DNA from: Gammaproteobacteria bacterium
Lineage (GTDB): Bacteria > Pseudomonadota > Gammaproteobacteria > Pseudomonadales > Azotimanducaceae
Direction of reading: 5' to 3'
Assembly: GCA_009837725.1 (NCBI GenBank)
Contig: VXSY01000040.1
Span: 1-34,131 of the forward strand
Length of the DNA stretch: 34,131 nucleotides
Made by a program: the position numbers and the translations under genes. The notes below the pieces were generated by a model that saw only the letters and a program-made list of their open reading frames with translations, was not told the DNA's origin and ran no database searches. Within the stretch, counting starts at the first letter, position 1. Each line of letters begins with the position of its first letter. Positions 17,578-26,691 of the stretch are shown here, piece after piece.

Positions 17578-17782
17578 CTACATCCTCGCAAGCTCCGCCC
17601 TGCGCCTCGCTTCCTGGCCCTTCTGCCGCTCTTCCCGCGCTCGACCGCCGCCTAGACCTTGCCGCAGCTGCCCAAACAGGATGCTTCACGCTCACTTGGC
17701 GTTGGAACGCGTCCACCCCTTCAGGTTCCTCGTACCGCTGGACCACTCTGCCATTGACAACCCTCGCCTCGTATATGAACAT
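17578..17782 (-). pseudogene. Small unrecognised gene, probably frameshifted
   Basis: From ATG 17782 the frame reads MFIYEARVVNGRVVQRYEEP and on to VDAFQRQ. A second frame then gives ILFGQLRQGLGGGRAREERQ, followed by a charged helix ending at a stop at 17578. The two halves could be one 68-residue protein with one indel near 17690. No family recognised. Confidence 0.3.
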
Positions 17783-18025
17783 GGCGTCACGGTTACGCGT
17801 GGACATCAAAGTCCCAGATTGTCCTGGGCCGGCGATTCCCTTAGCGAGAGTTCCTGGCGGACGCTGCCTGCCCCCAGGAAACGTGGTCAAGAGGCTGGAT
17901 CGGATGAGTCGGACGGGCCCGTCCTCTCCCCGATGGTTGACTTGGCTTGTCGGCGCGCAGACACGATGCACCACGCAATTCGCGGCGCATCCGTCGCTAA
18001 CCCTGCATCAGGCAGATTCACAATG
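17783..18025. other. Intergenic stretch, no gene recognised
   Basis: Between the small remnant and the hairpin that follows the unknown operon. Only shadow open frames; no motif, repeat or promoter identified. Confidence 0.4.
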
Positions 18026-18053
18026 CAGCCGCGACGAGATTTCGTCGCGGCTG
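18026..18053 (-). terminator. Terminator-like hairpin after the unknown operon
   Basis: Twelve-base perfect stem (arms CAGCCGCGACGA and TCGTCGCGGCTG) with a GATT loop, 17 bases beyond the stop codon of the last gene of the - strand operon. No T-tract, but position and strength suit a transcription end. Confidence 0.55.
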
Positions 18054-18070
18054 TCGTTGTCCCCCGCGCC

Positions 18071-18970
18071 TCACATTCTCACGTGGTCGTTCGGTGCTAT
18101 ATTCACGTGGCCCCCACGACTCACCGACCGTCGCTCGCCATCCTCATGGCAGTCGTGCAGCTCGACTCGACCCCTCCCGCCCTGACAGTCATAGTGGAAC
18201 CTTGGATCGAAGCTCGCTCCGAACCGCAGCCGCCCACGCACCACACAGTCCTTCTGATGCTCTGAATCGTCCCACCCGGGCGCCAATGCGTGCCTGGGCC
18301 CGCAACTCTCGAACACCAGCCCGCCACGCCCAACATAGAAACGGCGACCGCCCACCGCTTCACTCGGCAAGGATCCCGCGACCTTGGTTAACCGCGCCTT
18401 GAATTGCTCCCGCGTCATTTGGCCGAGCCCGGCCCGCTTGACCAGATCGAACACCTCGCGTACGTCTTTCCCGAAATTCCGGGGCGGCAGCAACAGACAC
18501 GTACGCACGGTCTGGCGATTGACCTGTTCAACGACTTCGTTGAGCAACTCGTTTGCAGCCTTTACTTCCCGCCGAATCTCTAGTGCCGTCCGGTTGACCA
18601 CCACCTTCTTCTGGCGCTCGCTAGACCAACCCAACTCACCAGCCGAACAATCCGTAAGCGCCGTCACCAGCGCTTCAGTGCCGAAGTGCTTGAACACTCG
18701 GTCATCGTCACCGTCACCCCTCGGTACGTACACAACGACAAGCCGAACCTCACGCAACAACCGCTCTCGATTGCGGTCCTGCTTTTTTCTGAAGCCCGAA
18801 CACATCCGATCGTACAGCCCTTGCAGGTAATACCTCGTGTACGACTTCGCGACCTCAAGCGGCGACCACGCGACCACCCTCAACTCATCGACCGATGTGA
18901 GTTTCTGAACGACACCCCTTCCCAGTTCGTGAGGCAACCCAGCAATCACCACCCAGGGCGACTTGCCCAT
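18071..18970 (-). CDS. Unknown protein B of a two-gene operon
   Basis: 299 aa from the ATG at 18970, which overlaps the stop of the upstream gene as TGATG, so the two are translationally coupled. N-terminus MGKSPWVVIAGLPHELGRGV looks like a soluble alpha/beta domain. The middle (about residues 50-190) is highly charged and helical (DRNRERLLREVRLVVVYVPR; EIRREVKAANELLNEVVEQV). The C-terminal ~90 residues have clustered Cys/His/aromatics: RRFYVGRGGLVFES, HQKDCVVRGRLRFG, RFHYDC, LHDCHED and HVNIAPNDHV. No family recognised. No signal peptide or membrane segment. The intact 300-codon frame and hairpin after the stop support a real gene. The Cys/His cluster might bind metal or be an active site; that is inference. 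Confidence 0.65.
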   Translation of the reverse strand: MGKSPWVVIAGLPHELGRGVVQKLTSVDELRVVAWSPLEVAKSYTRYYLQGLYDRMCSGFRKKQDRNRERLLREVRLVVVYVPRGDGDDDRVFKHFGTEALVTALTDCSAGELGWSSERQKKVVVNRTALEIRREVKAANELLNEVVEQVNRQTVRTCLLLPPRNFGKDVREVFDLVKRAGLGQMTREQFKARLTKVAGSLPSEAVGGRRFYVGRGGLVFESCGPRHALAPGWDDSEHQKDCVVRGRLRFGASFDPRFHYDCQGGRGRVELHDCHEDGERRSVSRGGHVNIAPNDHVRM

Positions 18971-19871
18971 CAATCCCGGCGCCGAAGCTTGTTCACGACA
19001 TCCAGTGGCATCGTCACTCGTCTCATCTCGTCTTCATCGAGGGTTGCTAGCAGCTTCCCCAGCAAATCGTCCGTCGCTTCCCCGGATGTGCGAGCCCGCG
19101 CTCTTTGGAATGTCCCCAAAGGGACGTCCACCTCTTTACTCCACCTCTCCATGCTCTCTACTACGTCGTTCGCGTCACCACCCGGATCCACAATGAACGA
19201 CCGCTCGACTTGGATGAACCCATCCGGTGCACTGAAACCCTCCCGCACGTCCTCGAACCTTACCGGTTTCTCCGATCGTACCCACCTCGTACGTCCACTT
19301 CCCAAAGGCTTCCTGAACGCCGCCCAGAACCCCACCTCGAATCGGCCTTCCCCTTGTGGCGTCGCACGACGCGTGCGCTCCAGCAGTCCACTCTCGTGCT
19401 GCTCGTCGCGCACGTCGACATGCCAAGGAATGACACCGATCAATTGCGCAACGTCCTTGTGCTTGATCAATCGAACCCGGCCCTGCAGCCTCGTCTCCAC
19501 GAATCGGGCAAGTCCTACCCCTTCAGTCCTGACCCCTTTGCCGATCTCACCACTCCCAAGTTCGCTCAGCAGCAATGGGACCTCTCGCTCCGCCCAACAC
19601 CGCTCAACCAACTGCACAGCCTGCTCCACTAGGCCGCTACCCGTTCCTTCCTCTTCCAATCTGACTCTCCATGGTTCGTCGCGCGTCGCTTCAAGCACGA
19701 CCTCGCAGAACCAGCGCTGTTCCTAGACCCGGATTTCCGCTCGATCTCGTCCAGCGCCAGATCAGCCCCGTCGGTCAAAAACCGCGTCGTTCTCGTCAAC
19801 TCGTGCCGGGCAATACTAGCTGCCGTATCCCGACCACCGCCACCACTTCTTGAACGCCCACGGACTCGCAT
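18970..19871 (-). CDS. Unknown protein A of a two-gene operon, frameshifted near its start
   Basis: The main frame covers 19722 down to 18970 and begins EQRWFCEVVLEATRDEPWRV. The preceding residues are found in another frame from ATG 19871 (RTTRFLTDGADLALDEIERK, then SGSR). One base missing in CTAGGAAC near 19726 would join them as one protein of about 300 aa. The body includes EREVPLLLSELGSGEIGKGV, RLIKHKDVAQLIGVIPWHVD, FEVGFWAAFRKPLGSGRTRW and PDGFIQVERSFIVDPG. The C-terminus is helical and charged. No family recognised; similar in size to its partner. Alternative start: the short frame from 19898 beginning MVGGYLRLRDASPWAFKKWW could be a more distal piece. Confidence 0.55.
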
Positions 19872-19898
19872 CCCTCAGCCGTAGGTACCCTCCCACCA

Positions 19899-20449
19899 TG
19901 ACTCGGCATCTTCTCCGTTCATATCCGGTAGCCGCACTGTTCCATGCGCCCTCCAGCGTGCCGGCAGCCACCGACTCGACAAGCTTCGCCACCCGCCCAC
20001 CGCAGCCGACGCTCCGCCGCGGCTGACCAAGCCCGCGTAGTCCTCTTATGTGCGGAGCGCGAGCGCCTGGTTTGCCTGATCGGACCACAACGCGGCATGG
20101 GTCACCCCTTTTGCTGCCACCACGACGTGAAACGTCCCCCGTCTGGTACTCTTGACGCGTAGGCTGGCCTCCGCCGCCATCCCGCGAACCGCATCCTGCT
20201 CGGTGCCTCGACGGCCCACTGGCCGGCAATACAGGCGCAGCGATCAAGCAGGCACCAGCCTGCCCCGACGCGGCGCAGCCGCTCCAGAGTCGCCGTGATG
20301 CGCACCGATAGCACGCAACGGCCGGACCCGCTCTGCACGGCGCGTTCGCGCCCGACAACGATCGGCGCGTAGCCGCCGAAGAGCCCCAGTCGGCGGCGCG
20401 TCCAGCAAGGGGCTGCCCACTCGCTCCGCTCGTTTCTTGCCAGCCCCCT
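19899..20449. other. Region between unknown operon and integrase remnant
   Basis: About 550 bases. A - strand frame reads APIVVGRERAVQSGSGRCVL and RITATLERLRRVGAGWCLLD, which might be a further piece of mobile DNA, but I cannot assign it. No intact gene, RNA or clear promoter seen. Confidence 0.35.
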
Positions 20450-20990
20450 GCATACGCTGCCCGAATGACATGCCGAACGCCGCAGAAGCAGTGTCGCTTC
20501 TTCGGTCCGTACCCGTCCTCCGGAACGGCGAACTCCGACAGCGTCTCGTCCACCTCGTGCTGCCGCGCGCAGCCCTTGAAACTCGAACGGAAGCCGTGAT
20601 CCGACGCCGCAACCCCCGCCTGCCGCAGCGCCTGCGTCATCACCTCCTCGCCCAGCATAGAGGCCCGACGGGAACCGGGGAACACGAGACTGCGGTGCGG
20701 ACACCCTCGCAGGCCTCGGCCAGCAACTCGAGCGCCTGACGCGACGCGACACCCGGTGCGCCCGCCCAATCTTCATCGACTCCGCCGGCTTGACCCACAC
20801 CGCTGCCTTCAGGTCGAACTGGTCCCACGTCGCCCGCCGAACCTCCACCTGCCGCGCGACCGTCAGCGCCGTGAAGCGGATCGCCCGCTTCGTGAGGAGG
20901 CGTACCCCGTCGCGTCGATCCGCGCCAGCGCCGGCCCTACCTCCGACCAATGCAGCGCCTCGTAGTGCCGCGGTCCCGCAGCCCACCTCC
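20450..20990 (-). pseudogene. Tyrosine recombinase (phage-type integrase) remnant
   Basis: On the - strand, in three frames: RHYEALHWSEVGPALARIDA, RFTALTVARQVEVRRATWDQ (first catalytic Arg in TVAR-x-x-E-x-R), KAAVWVKPAESMKIGRAHRV, VFPGSRR and HGFRSSFKGCARQHEVDETL (His and second Arg). This is the catalytic half of a P4-type integrase. The final His and Tyr region is not recognisable, and at least two frameshifts break it. It points to an ancient integrative element in this interval. Confidence 0.65.
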
Positions 20991-21100
20991 TCGGCAGGCT
21001 ACGCCTAGCCGGTTGCAGCCGACTGTACGGCGCAGCCTCCTAGCTGTCGCCGGCTGAGCCAAGTGGTTTTCGGTGACCAGAACGCTAGTGTGAACGCGCC

Positions 21101-22045
21101 CTAGTCCAGTCCGTCGGCGATCAGGCCGGCGCCCATGAGCCCTGCGTAATCGTCCTCGATCAGGTGCACCGGGACAGCGGGCAGGAAGTCTGCGGCCCAT
21201 GCGGCGGCCTCGAAGCTGCGACGAAACGCGCGGTCTGCCAGCATGGGCTTGAGGGCTCGGGGCACGGCGCCGGCTAGCCATACGCCGCCCACGGCCATTG
21301 TGGCCACCGCTAAGCCGCCGGCGGCGGAGCCAAGCATGCCTGCCCAAGTCTCGATGGTCGTGTGACAGGTGGGGTCGGTCACGTCCAGCCCGCGGGCGGC
21401 GATCTCCTCAGGTGACAGGTCCGCCGGCGGCATGTCCCAGACGTGGCATACCGCTTGGTAGAGATTGACGAGGCCCCGACCGGACAGATAGTGCTCCCAC
21501 GCGACCACGCCCTGGGCCTCCTCCAGCGTCGCCTCCGTATAGGCCATCAGCTCGCGCTCGAACGCACCTGCGGGCGCGACCCGAACATGGCCGCCTTCGG
21601 ACGGCAGGCAGCGGCCACCGACGACGATGCCCATGCCGAGACCCGTCCCCGCAGCTATCACGCAGCGCGTGGCGTCGGGCGATGTCCGGAGTTCGCCGCC
21701 AAACCTCTCGGCGTCGTCTGCGAGACCGTGAGCAACGGCGGTACCCAGCGCAACCAAGTCATTGACCAGCACCACCTCCTGTGCGCCCAACTCACCCCGC
21801 AGCGTGCTGCCGGAGAAGCTCATGCTGTGGTTGGTGAGGCGCGCCTCGCCCGCCAGCACCGGACCCGCCACGGCGAGGCAAGCACGCTCGATTTCGTCAC
21901 ATCCAAGCGCTTCCAGCGCGGCTGCCGTCAACTCCTCGCCAGATTGCAGCTTCGCCATGTCGAGAGTCGTCCGCCGCACGCAGTTCGGCCCGTCGAAAAG
22001 GCCCATGCGGGCATGGGTGCCGCCCACGTCTCCCGCCAGATTCAT
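21101..22045 (-). CDS. glk: Glucokinase
   Basis: 314 aa, the usual length of Glk-family glucokinases (ATP + glucose to glucose 6-phosphate, cytoplasm). The start at 22045 is chosen because GGGAGAGG lies just upstream and the protein then begins MNLAGDVGGTHARMGLFD, the family's phosphate-binding N-terminus. The longer upstream frame is Arg-rich and lies over the neighbouring gene. Further motifs: LVNDLVALGTAVA, AAGTGLGMGIVVGGR and LPSEGGHVRVAP, with the glucose-binding Glu/His region, and LAGAVPRALKPML near the end. Divergent from the peptide-binding protein gene with 59 bases between starts, so promoters must overlap. No oddities. Confidence 0.95.
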   Translation of the reverse strand: MNLAGDVGGTHARMGLFDGPNCVRRTTLDMAKLQSGEELTAAALEALGCDEIERACLAVAGPVLAGEARLTNHSMSFSGSTLRGELGAQEVVLVNDLVALGTAVAHGLADDAERFGGELRTSPDATRCVIAAGTGLGMGIVVGGRCLPSEGGHVRVAPAGAFERELMAYTEATLEEAQGVVAWEHYLSGRGLVNLYQAVCHVWDMPPADLSPEEIAARGLDVTDPTCHTTIETWAGMLGSAAGGLAVATMAVGGVWLAGAVPRALKPMLADRAFRRSFEAAAWAADFLPAVPVHLIEDDYAGLMGAGLIADGLD

Positions 22046-22104
22046 CCGCCTCTCCCACTCATGGCTCGCCACCCGACTGCGCCGCGCGCGGTTATGGTAC
22101 GCGG

Positions 22105-23733
22105 ATGCACACGGCTTACGACACGCCTCGCACCCATGCACTGCGGGGCAGCCAACCCGCCCGGAACTTGGTGTGTTGGCCATTGGCCGCGACACGCGCG
22201 CGCGGCTGGCTTGCGGCCCTGTTCGCGCTCGCCGCCGCGTCGCTTGCTGGGGCTGAACTCCACATCGGCAACGGCGGCGAGCCCCTGACACTCGACCCGC
22301 AGCGCTATAACCTGCGTCTCGAACAGACCATCCTCGGCGACCTGTTCGAGGGATTGACGACGGTGGACGCGCAAGGTCGCATCGTGCCGGGCGCGGCGGA
22401 GCGTTGGGAAACGTCCGACGACGGGCTGACATGGACCTTCCACCTTCGCAATGAGGGTCGGTGGTCCGACGGCAAGGCCGTCACGGCGCACGATTTCGTC
22501 TTCTCCCTGCGCCGCCTGCTGAACCCCGGCACCGCCGCCAGCCTCGCCTACTTCCTCTACCCCATCGCCGGCGCCGAAGCGGTCAACATCGGCAACGAGC
22601 CCCCCGAAGCCCTCGGTGTGCAAGCCATCGACGATCACACGCTGGTGATCCGCCTGGAGGAACCGTTCCCCTTCCTCGCCGAGCGGCTCTTCTACCCCAC
22701 CGGCTCGCCGGTACCGAAGCACGTCGTCTCCGAGCACGGCGACGACTGGGTGAAGGCCGGCAACATGGTGACGAACGGCGCCTTCGTGCTCGACGAGTGG
22801 GTGCCCCAAGGCCACGTCCGCCTCAGAAGAAACCCGGCATGGCGCGATGCCGAAAACATGCAACTCGAAGCCGTCACCTACCACCCCACCTATGACCGCA
22901 GCGCCGCCTACAACCGTTTCCTGAGTGGCGAACTCGACATCATCGGTGACTTCCCGCCCGGCGAGATCAAGCGCTTGCAGGCCGAACGCGGCAACGAGAC
23001 GCACCTTTCGCCGCTGCTCTCCATCATGTACTTGGTGTTCAACACCACGGCAAAGCCGTTCGACGACGCCCGTGTCCGACGCGCTCTGGCGCTCGCCATC
23101 AACCGCGAGTTGATCACCGGCCGGGTGCTCAAGAGCGGCGAGATTCCGAGCCACTCGTTCGTGCCGCGCCTGGTGGCCGATTTCGCCAGCCAAGTCGCTC
23201 CTCACACGCCCGATCCTGCCACCGCGCGCACCCTGCTCGCCGCCGCCGGCTACGGCGAGGACAATCCCCTTGAAGTCACCCTGCGCCACATCGCCGGCGA
23301 CGACAACAAGACCGTGCAAGTGGCGATCGCCTCCATGTGGAAGGCGATAGGCGTGAGCACCCGCCTGCACCACGCCGACCTTGCCTCCCATTTCGCGGCC
23401 CTGCGCCAGGGTGATTTCGAGGTGGCGGAGGCAGGGTGGTTCGGCGAGAACAACCCAGAGCACTATCTCGAACTCTTGATGTCCGCTACCGGCGAGGTCA
23501 ACTACGGACGTTTCCAAGACGCCGATTACGACAGCCTCATGCAGCGCGCCAAAGCCACCGTTTCGCTCGCCGAACGCATCACGCTGATGCAACAGGCAGA
23601 AGTGCGGGGGTTGTCGCTTGACCCCGTGGTGCCGCTCTATTCCGTCACCATCCGCAGCCTCGTCCGCAAAGGCGTGCGCGGCTGGCAAGCGAACCCGCGC
23701 AACGTCCACCCGGCCCGCTTCCTCGCCGACTGA
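22105..23733 (+). CDS. Oligopeptide ABC transporter substrate-binding protein
   Basis: 542 aa, SBP_bac_5 family (OppA/MppA type), a periplasmic protein that delivers peptides to an ABC permease. An Arg-containing leader followed by GWLAALFALAAASLAGA makes a signal peptide about 50 residues in. The start at 22105 therefore gives a long n-region, and the GTG in LVCWPLAA may be the real start. Family motifs: EPLTLDPQRYNL, ILGDLFEGLTTVDAQGRIVP, AERWETSDDGLTWTFHLR, GRWSDGKAVTAHDFVFSLRR and MYLVFNTTAKPFDDARVRRA. No permease or ATPase genes lie beside it, so it is an orphan binding protein here. Confidence 0.93.
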   Translation: MHTAYDTPRTHALRGSQPARNLVCWPLAATRARGWLAALFALAAASLAGAELHIGNGGEPLTLDPQRYNLRLEQTILGDLFEGLTTVDAQGRIVPGAAERWETSDDGLTWTFHLRNEGRWSDGKAVTAHDFVFSLRRLLNPGTAASLAYFLYPIAGAEAVNIGNEPPEALGVQAIDDHTLVIRLEEPFPFLAERLFYPTGSPVPKHVVSEHGDDWVKAGNMVTNGAFVLDEWVPQGHVRLRRNPAWRDAENMQLEAVTYHPTYDRSAAYNRFLSGELDIIGDFPPGEIKRLQAERGNETHLSPLLSIMYLVFNTTAKPFDDARVRRALALAINRELITGRVLKSGEIPSHSFVPRLVADFASQVAPHTPDPATARTLLAAAGYGEDNPLEVTLRHIAGDDNKTVQVAIASMWKAIGVSTRLHHADLASHFAALRQGDFEVAEAGWFGENNPEHYLELLMSATGEVNYGRFQDADYDSLMQRAKATVSLAERITLMQQAEVRGLSLDPVVPLYSVTIRSLVRKGVRGWQANPRNVHPARFLAD

Positions 23734-23794
23734 CAGCCCGGATGCCTTCCCTCCGAGGGGATAGACTCCCCCGCTCAAGCCCGAGAGACAGGCG

Positions 23795-24679
23795 ATGACC
23801 CGAATCACCCAGGAACACGCCGCCCATTACCGTGAACACGGCTTTGCCATCGTCGCGCCGTTCCTCACGGCCGACGAACTGGCCGAAGCCCGCGACGAAC
23901 TGCGCGAAGCGCTGCCCGGCTGGGTGGAGTACTGCGACGATCCGACCGGGCCAAAGCCCGGTCAGCCATCGCCCTCGCGGGCCCCCAGCTTTCAGTTCCC
24001 GTTCGTCGGCAGCCGCCTCAACGCCATAACCCTGCACCCCGAACTGCAACGCTTCGCGGCCCAGAACATCGGCCACGACGACATCTACTGCGAGCAGTCG
24101 CACCTCTCCGCCAAGTTCAAGGGAGCGCCAGCGGACCAGGATCAGGTGATGCATTGCGACTACGGCAACCACACCCTGGCCTATCCGCCGAACCTGCCGG
24201 AGTATTGGCAGACGGCGTACCTGCTCTACTACACGGACGTAACCGCGGAGCACGCACCCACCGCAGTGTGCTCGTGGCAGCACTATCCGGATCGAATCCG
24301 CTGGCCCGCCCACTTCAACCGCGAAGAGCGCCCGGACCTCTACGAGAACGAAACCAAGGTGGTGGTGCCAGCCGGCTCGCTCCTCATCTACAGCATGAGA
24401 ACCTTCCATCGCGGCACGCCGTTCATCGCCGATGCTGGTCGTCTGGGGCACTTCATCACCTATGCGCCGGCAGCGCATAAATGGCTCGGCATCGTCGGCT
24501 GGTCGGCGCAGGCCATCAAGCCGGCATTCCGCGAGTGGGTGGAGCAGGCAAGCACCGAGGAGAGGGAACTGCTGGGGTTTCCCCCACCGGGGCACTCGTA
24601 CTGGACCGCGGAAACGATCGATGGCGTCGGTGCCAGGTATCCCGGCATGGACATGACGCCCTATCTGCCGGACGGGTAG
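23795..24679 (+). CDS. Phytanoyl-CoA dioxygenase family protein
   Basis: 294 aa, PhyH-type Fe(II)/2-oxoglutarate oxygenase. HxD motif in QVMHCDYGNHTLAYPP, distal His in MRTFHRGTPF, and the 2-oxoglutarate Arg in AGRLGHFITY. The N-terminus (HYREHGFAIVAPFLTADEL) is typical. Start supported by a GAGAGACAGG region upstream. No transit or signal peptide. The substrate is unknown; such bacterial enzymes hydroxylate many small molecules. It lies 61 bases after the binding protein gene and 64 bases before the permease gene on the same strand, a plausible operon. Confidence 0.9.
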   Translation: MTRITQEHAAHYREHGFAIVAPFLTADELAEARDELREALPGWVEYCDDPTGPKPGQPSPSRAPSFQFPFVGSRLNAITLHPELQRFAAQNIGHDDIYCEQSHLSAKFKGAPADQDQVMHCDYGNHTLAYPPNLPEYWQTAYLLYYTDVTAEHAPTAVCSWQHYPDRIRWPAHFNREERPDLYENETKVVVPAGSLLIYSMRTFHRGTPFIADAGRLGHFITYAPAAHKWLGIVGWSAQAIKPAFREWVEQASTEERELLGFPPPGHSYWTAETIDGVGARYPGMDMTPYLPDG

Positions 24680-24743
24680 GCCCTAGGAACAACGGGGATG
24701 CCCTCGCTGCAAAGGGCACCATCCACGCACGGGAGGCGAAACG

Positions 24744-26483
24744 ATGGCTGACACCAACGAACGGCAGAGCGTCCGGTTCGAGGCAAATGAAGAACCGCCG
24801 AAGCCCCTGACCGCCGGTTTGGCGCTGCAGTACGCCGTGCTGACCATCGCCGGCATCGTCCTGACTCCGGCAGTGGTCATTCGCGGGGCTGGGCTCGGCG
24901 ACGGCGGCTATCTCACGTGGGCCGTGTTCGCCGCGCTGCTCATCAGTGGTGCCACCACCGTCATTCAGGCCGTGCGCTTTGGCCGGATCGGCTCCGGCTA
25001 CATCCTGCTGATGGGCACGTCCGGGGCCTTCATCGCCGTCTGCGTCACCGCCCTTGCCGACGGCGGACCGGCGATGCTGGCAACGCTGGTCGTCATCTCC
25101 TCGCTGTTCCAGTTCCTGTTGGGTTGGCGGCTGGCATGGCTGCGCCGAATCATCACGCCAGCGGTGGCTGGAACCGTGATCATGCTCATCACGGTCACCG
25201 TCACGCCGATCATCTTCGACATGCTGACCCAAACGCCACCGGATGCCGACCCGGTGGCGGGCCCGTTGAGTGCGTTCGCAACGCTCGCCATAACACTCGG
25301 CTTCGTGCTCCGGGGCCAGGGCCACTTTCGCCTCTGGGCACCGGTCATCGGCATCGCTGGCGGCAGCGCGGTGGCGTGGTGGTACGGCATTTTCGACTTC
25401 GGCGCGGTTGGAGACGCAGCCTGGATCGGCATCCCGTCCCTGTCGGCCTGGCCGAGCTGGGACTTGAGCTTCGGCCCGGCATTCTGGGCGCTGCTGCCGG
25501 CCTTCATCTTTGTCACCCTGGTCGGCGCAATCGAAACCATCGGCGACTCGGTGGCGATCCAGCGGGTGTCATGGCGCAAGCCGCGAGCGGTGGACTATCG
25601 CGCGGTACAGGGCGCCGTGAATGCGGACGGCCTCGGCAACCTCCTCTCCGGCATCGCCGGCACGGTGCCGAACACCACCTACTCGAGCAGCACCGCAGTC
25701 GCCGAACTCACCGGCGTCGGCGCCCGGGTGGTGGGCATCTACATCGGCGCTTTCTTTCTTGCCTTCGCCTTCCTCCCCAAGGTCACCGCTCTGCTGTTGG
25801 CAATCCCGGGGCCGGTTGCCGCCGCCTACCTGCTCGCGCTCCTTTCCATGCTGTTTGTGCTCGGCATGAAGATCGCCGTGCAGGACGGCCTCGACTACCG
25901 CAAGGGCGCCATCGTCGGCATCTCGTTCTGGGTCGGTGTCGGCTTTCAGAATCAGGCCATCTTCGCGGAACGGCTCGGCGACTGGTGGGGTGCACTGCTC
26001 GGCAACGGCATGACCGCCGGCGGCCTCACGGCCGTGGTGCTGTCGATGCTGCTCGATCTATCTCGCGGCCGACGCGCGCGCATGGAAACGCGGATGGACG
26101 TGAAGGAACTACCCGTCATCAACGAGTTCCTCGCCATGGTGGCGAGCCGCGCCCGTTGGAGCGAGGCTGGGGCCCATCGCCTTTGCGCCGCGGCAGAGGA
26201 GACCGTGCTGAGCCTTATGGACCATCACGACAGCGAAGGTGGCCCTCGCCGCCTGCTGGTGATCGCCCGTGCGGACCGGGAAGCCGCCGATCTCGAGTTC
26301 ATCGCCGCCTCCGGCGAAGGCAATCTCGAAGACCGCATGGCACTCGCCGGCGAGCCGATCGAAGCGTCGCCAGAACGGGATGTCTCCCTGCGCCTGCTGC
26401 GCCACTTCGCCTCCACCGTGCACCACCAGCAATACCACGACGCCGACATCGTGACGATTCGGGTGGAGCGGCGGTCGGAATAG
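24744..26483 (+). CDS. NCS2 nucleobase permease fused to an RsbW-like ATPase domain
   Basis: 579 aa with ribosome-binding site GGGAGGCG. Residues about 20-440 are a xanthine/uracil permease of the NCS2 family: many membrane helices, the conserved VGAIETIGDSVAIQRVS and the signature-like GTVPNTTYSSSTAVAELTGV. After the last helix (VVLSMLLDL) and a basic patch, residues about 445-579 resemble a HATPase_c_2 (RsbW/anti-sigma) domain: VINEFLAMVASRARWSEAGA, an N-box-like LCAAAEETVLSLMDHH and a final beta strand VTIRVER. The N-box Asn is replaced, and the usual D-x-G-x-G is ASGEGN, so nucleotide binding is doubtful. Inner membrane, with the extra domain probably cytoplasmic. Typical NCS2 proteins end near 450 residues, so the tail is a real addition. 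Confidence 0.85.
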   Translation: MADTNERQSVRFEANEEPPKPLTAGLALQYAVLTIAGIVLTPAVVIRGAGLGDGGYLTWAVFAALLISGATTVIQAVRFGRIGSGYILLMGTSGAFIAVCVTALADGGPAMLATLVVISSLFQFLLGWRLAWLRRIITPAVAGTVIMLITVTVTPIIFDMLTQTPPDADPVAGPLSAFATLAITLGFVLRGQGHFRLWAPVIGIAGGSAVAWWYGIFDFGAVGDAAWIGIPSLSAWPSWDLSFGPAFWALLPAFIFVTLVGAIETIGDSVAIQRVSWRKPRAVDYRAVQGAVNADGLGNLLSGIAGTVPNTTYSSSTAVAELTGVGARVVGIYIGAFFLAFAFLPKVTALLLAIPGPVAAAYLLALLSMLFVLGMKIAVQDGLDYRKGAIVGISFWVGVGFQNQAIFAERLGDWWGALLGNGMTAGGLTAVVLSMLLDLSRGRRARMETRMDVKELPVINEFLAMVASRARWSEAGAHRLCAAAEETVLSLMDHHDSEGGPRRLLVIARADREAADLEFIAASGEGNLEDRMALAGEPIEASPERDVSLRLLRHFASTVHHQQYHDADIVTIRVERRSE

Positions 26484-26580
26484 AAGGTGCGTTCGTGAAA
26501 CGGCGGGCGTTGTTTGAAGTTAGCGCTTTGTTGGCGTTTTTCTGGACGACGTTACGCGGGTTTCGGCAAACTCCGCTGCG

Positions 26581-26631
26581 TGCGCGCCTTAGGCGCGCTT
26601 TGGAGGGCGAGACGCCCTCCTTCCCTCCGAG
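26581..26631 (+). repeat. REP-like double palindrome
   Basis: Two adjacent hairpins: GCGCGCC-TTA-GGCGCGC, then GGAGGGCG-AGA-CGCCCTCC, followed by TTCCCTCCGAG. The reverse complement of 33391-33433 matches almost base for base. It sits in the convergent gap between the permease and GST genes. Confidence 0.65.
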
Positions 26632-26691
26632 GACTTCGCCCGCAGGGATTGTCTCCTTGGCACTTCGCCAGCAGGGGTGGTTGAAGGAGCG

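Noticed and set aside
22042-23808. 588-codon open frame on the - strand
   Set aside because: It lies antisense to the whole peptide-binding protein gene and over the start of glk; the His/Val/Gly-rich product is a typical shadow of a GC-rich gene.
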